A program made the translations under genes and the position numbers. The notes beneath the pieces are model-generated. The model was not told the origin of the DNA. It saw only the letters and a list, made by a program, of their open reading frames with translations, and did no database searches. 7,154 nt of DNA from VBCK01 sp035511515 (GTDB taxonomy: Bacteria; Pseudomonadota; Gammaproteobacteria; Burkholderiales; Burkholderiaceae_F), in NCBI GenBank assembly GCA_035511515.1, contig DATKFG010000119.1:1-7154 (forward strand). The letters run 5' to 3'. Shown here one piece after another: positions 5,723-7,154 of this stretch. The number at the start of each line of letters is the position of its first letter. Within the stretch, counting starts at the first letter, position 1.

Positions 5723-7154
5723 ATCTGATGTCCGAAATGTCCAAAGGCAGGTCGAGATCCTCGCTGGATCCAGCCGGGATCGGGCTGCGAGCCCCGTTCA
5801 TCCTGATCGTGATTTTCGTGTGCGGGGCCGTCTGGACGTCGGCCCTGCTGGACACGTACCACCATCGTGCCGTCGTGCTGGAGCTGGCCGACCGCCAGCA
5901 CGACAACGTGGCCCACGCGCTGGCCGAACAGACCGCGCGGTCGCTGCAGGCGATCGACCTGATCCTGCGGCAGGCCGAACGGCTCGATCCGCCCGGCACG
6001 CCGCCGGCGGCCGACCGCCAGCGCATCCAGGACCTGATGCGGATCCAGGTGAGCGGCGTGCCGCAGGTGCAGAGCCTGTTGCTGTTCGACCCGGCCCGAC
6101 ACATGTACCTGAGCTCGGGGCCGGCGCCGGCCTACCTGGATCTGTCCGACCGGTCGTATTTCACCGTTCAGGCGGCACGCAAGGACGCCGGCACCTTCGT
6201 CAGCGAGCCCCTGATCAGCCGCACCATCGGCAACGCCACGTTCGTGCTCAGCCGCCGGCTGCCGGGCGATCGCTTCCGGGGCATCGTGGCCGCTTCGGTC
6301 CGGGCCGACTATTTCCGTAAGTTCTACCGGGGCCTCGATTTCGGACCCGGAAGCACGATCGATCTGTTGCGCTCCGATGGCGTCTCGCTGGTCAGCCGCG
6401 ACGCCGAATCGATCAGCACCGCGCCGGAACCGCTGGCCGCGGCGGTGCGCACGATGAGCAGCGCGGGCCAGCCGCACCCCGCTAACGTGACGCTCGACGA
6501 TCCGCACATCGGACGCTCCCACGTCAGCCTGTGTCCCGTTCCGGGCTACCCGGTGGTGGTCGCCGTGGCCCGCAGCGAGGCGACCCTGCTGCAGCGCTGG
6601 ATGCAGGATGCGTGGAAGAACGCAGCCCGCACGTTCGCGATCACGGCGCTGGCGGCGATGCTGCTGGTCGCGTTCCTGCTCCAGCTCAGGCGCCGCGAGC
6701 GGCTGGTCGCGCATCTGCATCAGTCCCAGAAGCTCGAGGCGCTCGGAACGCTGGCTGGCGGCATCGCGCACGATTTCAACAACATCCTGGGCGCCATACT
6801 CGGCTACGGCGAGCTGGCGCAGCAGGATGCGGCGCCGGGCAGCTCGCAGCGCCGTTACGTCGACAACATCGTTCTGGCGGCCAACCGCGCCCGCGATCTG
6901 GTCGCGCGCATCCTCGCGTTCAGCCGGCCCGGGGTCAACGCGCCGCGCCCGATCGTGCTTCAACAGATCGTGCGCGAAACGATCGAGCTGATGAGACCGT
7001 CGCTGCCGGCCGAAGTCCAGGTGGATACGCAGCTTTCCGCCGAGCCCACGGTCGTGCTGGGGGATGCTTCGCAGCTTCACCAGGTCATTGGAAACCTGCT
7101 GTCCAACGCGGTGCAGGCGGTCGACGCCTGCGGCCGGGTAGCCGTCGTGATCGA
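5719..7154 (+). CDS. Membrane sensor histidine kinase with periplasmic PDC/dCache-like domain, 3' end missing
   Basis: An open frame of 478 codons that reaches the window edge without a stop. TM1 is at about 24-44 and TM2 at about 304-323. Between them is a periplasmic domain of about 260 residues resembling PDC/dCache ligand sensors: LLLFDPARHMYLSSG, then DLSDRSYFTVQAARKDAGTF, VSEPLISRTIGNATFVLSRRL, and GIVAASVRADYFRKFY. The dimerisation/phosphoacceptor domain follows in QSQKLEALGTLAGGIAHDFN with the phosphorylated histidine H351. The ATPase N-box is present in HQVIGNLLSNAVQAV with N459 and N463; the G boxes would lie past the edge. The first ATG is preferred: it overlaps the upstream stop as ATGA and has GGGG eight bases before it. 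In-frame ATGs at codons 4 and 7 are possible alternatives. The HDFNN H-box group often carries a C-terminal receiver, which cannot be tested here. It probably phosphorylates the small receiver, the divergent OmpR-type regulator, or both. Confidence 0.94.
   Translation, partial: MNLMSEMSKGRSRSSLDPAGIGLRAPFILIVIFVCGAVWTSALLDTYHHRAVVLELADRQHDNVAHALAEQTARSLQAIDLILRQAERLDPPGTPPAADRQRIQDLMRIQVSGVPQVQSLLLFDPARHMYLSSGPAPAYLDLSDRSYFTVQAARKDAGTFVSEPLISRTIGNATFVLSRRLPGDRFRGIVAASVRADYFRKFYRGLDFGPGSTIDLLRSDGVSLVSRDAESISTAPEPLAAAVRTMSSAGQPHPANVTLDDPHIGRSHVSLCPVPGYPVVVAVARSEATLLQRWMQDAWKNAARTFAITALAAMLLVAFLLQLRRRERLVAHLHQSQKLEALGTLAGGIAHDFNNILGAILGYGELAQQDAAPGSSQRRYVDNIVLAANRARDLVARILAFSRPGVNAPRPIVLQQIVRETIELMRPSLPAEVQVDTQLSAEPTVVLGDASQLHQVIGNLLSNAVQAVDACGRVAVVI

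Noticed and set aside
5434..7080. A 548-codon open frame on the minus strand, opposite the receiver and kinase
   Set aside because: The plus-strand frame contains clear receiver, transmembrane, H-box and N-box motifs; the minus-strand product has none.

Overview
This is a G+C-rich stretch (about two thirds G+C by eye) from a Gram-negative bacterium. The tripartite RND efflux genes require an outer membrane. The protein style (RND beginning MWIVSLALRRPYTF, PDC-type sensor kinase, GTG and TTG starts) suggests a proteobacterium, perhaps Burkholderiales. That placement is an impression from sequence style, not a computed one.

Layout. The first 5.3 kb is read on the minus strand, in transcription order: an OmpR-family response regulator (5303-4575), a 252-base gap, a beta-hydroxyacid dehydrogenase of the 3-hydroxyisobutyrate dehydrogenase type (4322-3405), a 46-base gap, a full-length RND efflux pump (3358-194), a 15-base gap, and the N-terminus of the periplasmic adaptor (178 to the window edge). 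The last 1.8 kb is read on the plus strand: a small single-domain receiver protein (5351-5722) overlaps by four bases, as ATGA, a membrane sensor histidine kinase (5719 onward) that is cut by the window end. The kinase frame stays open to base 7154.

How the parts fit. The two arms diverge from a 47-base intergenic segment. The plus arm holds a kinase with a periplasmic PDC-like sensor and a stand-alone receiver. The minus arm begins with a DNA-binding response regulator and leads into an oxidoreductase and an efflux pump. A reasonable inference is a locally encoded phosphorelay that senses an extracytoplasmic compound and controls a detoxification or export operon. Cotranscription of the regulator with the pump genes is not proven, because the 252-base gap could carry its own promoter. 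No mobile element, tRNA, rRNA, CRISPR array or convincing rho-independent terminator was seen. The very long open frames opposite the RND gene and opposite the kinase look like shadows caused by high G+C content.
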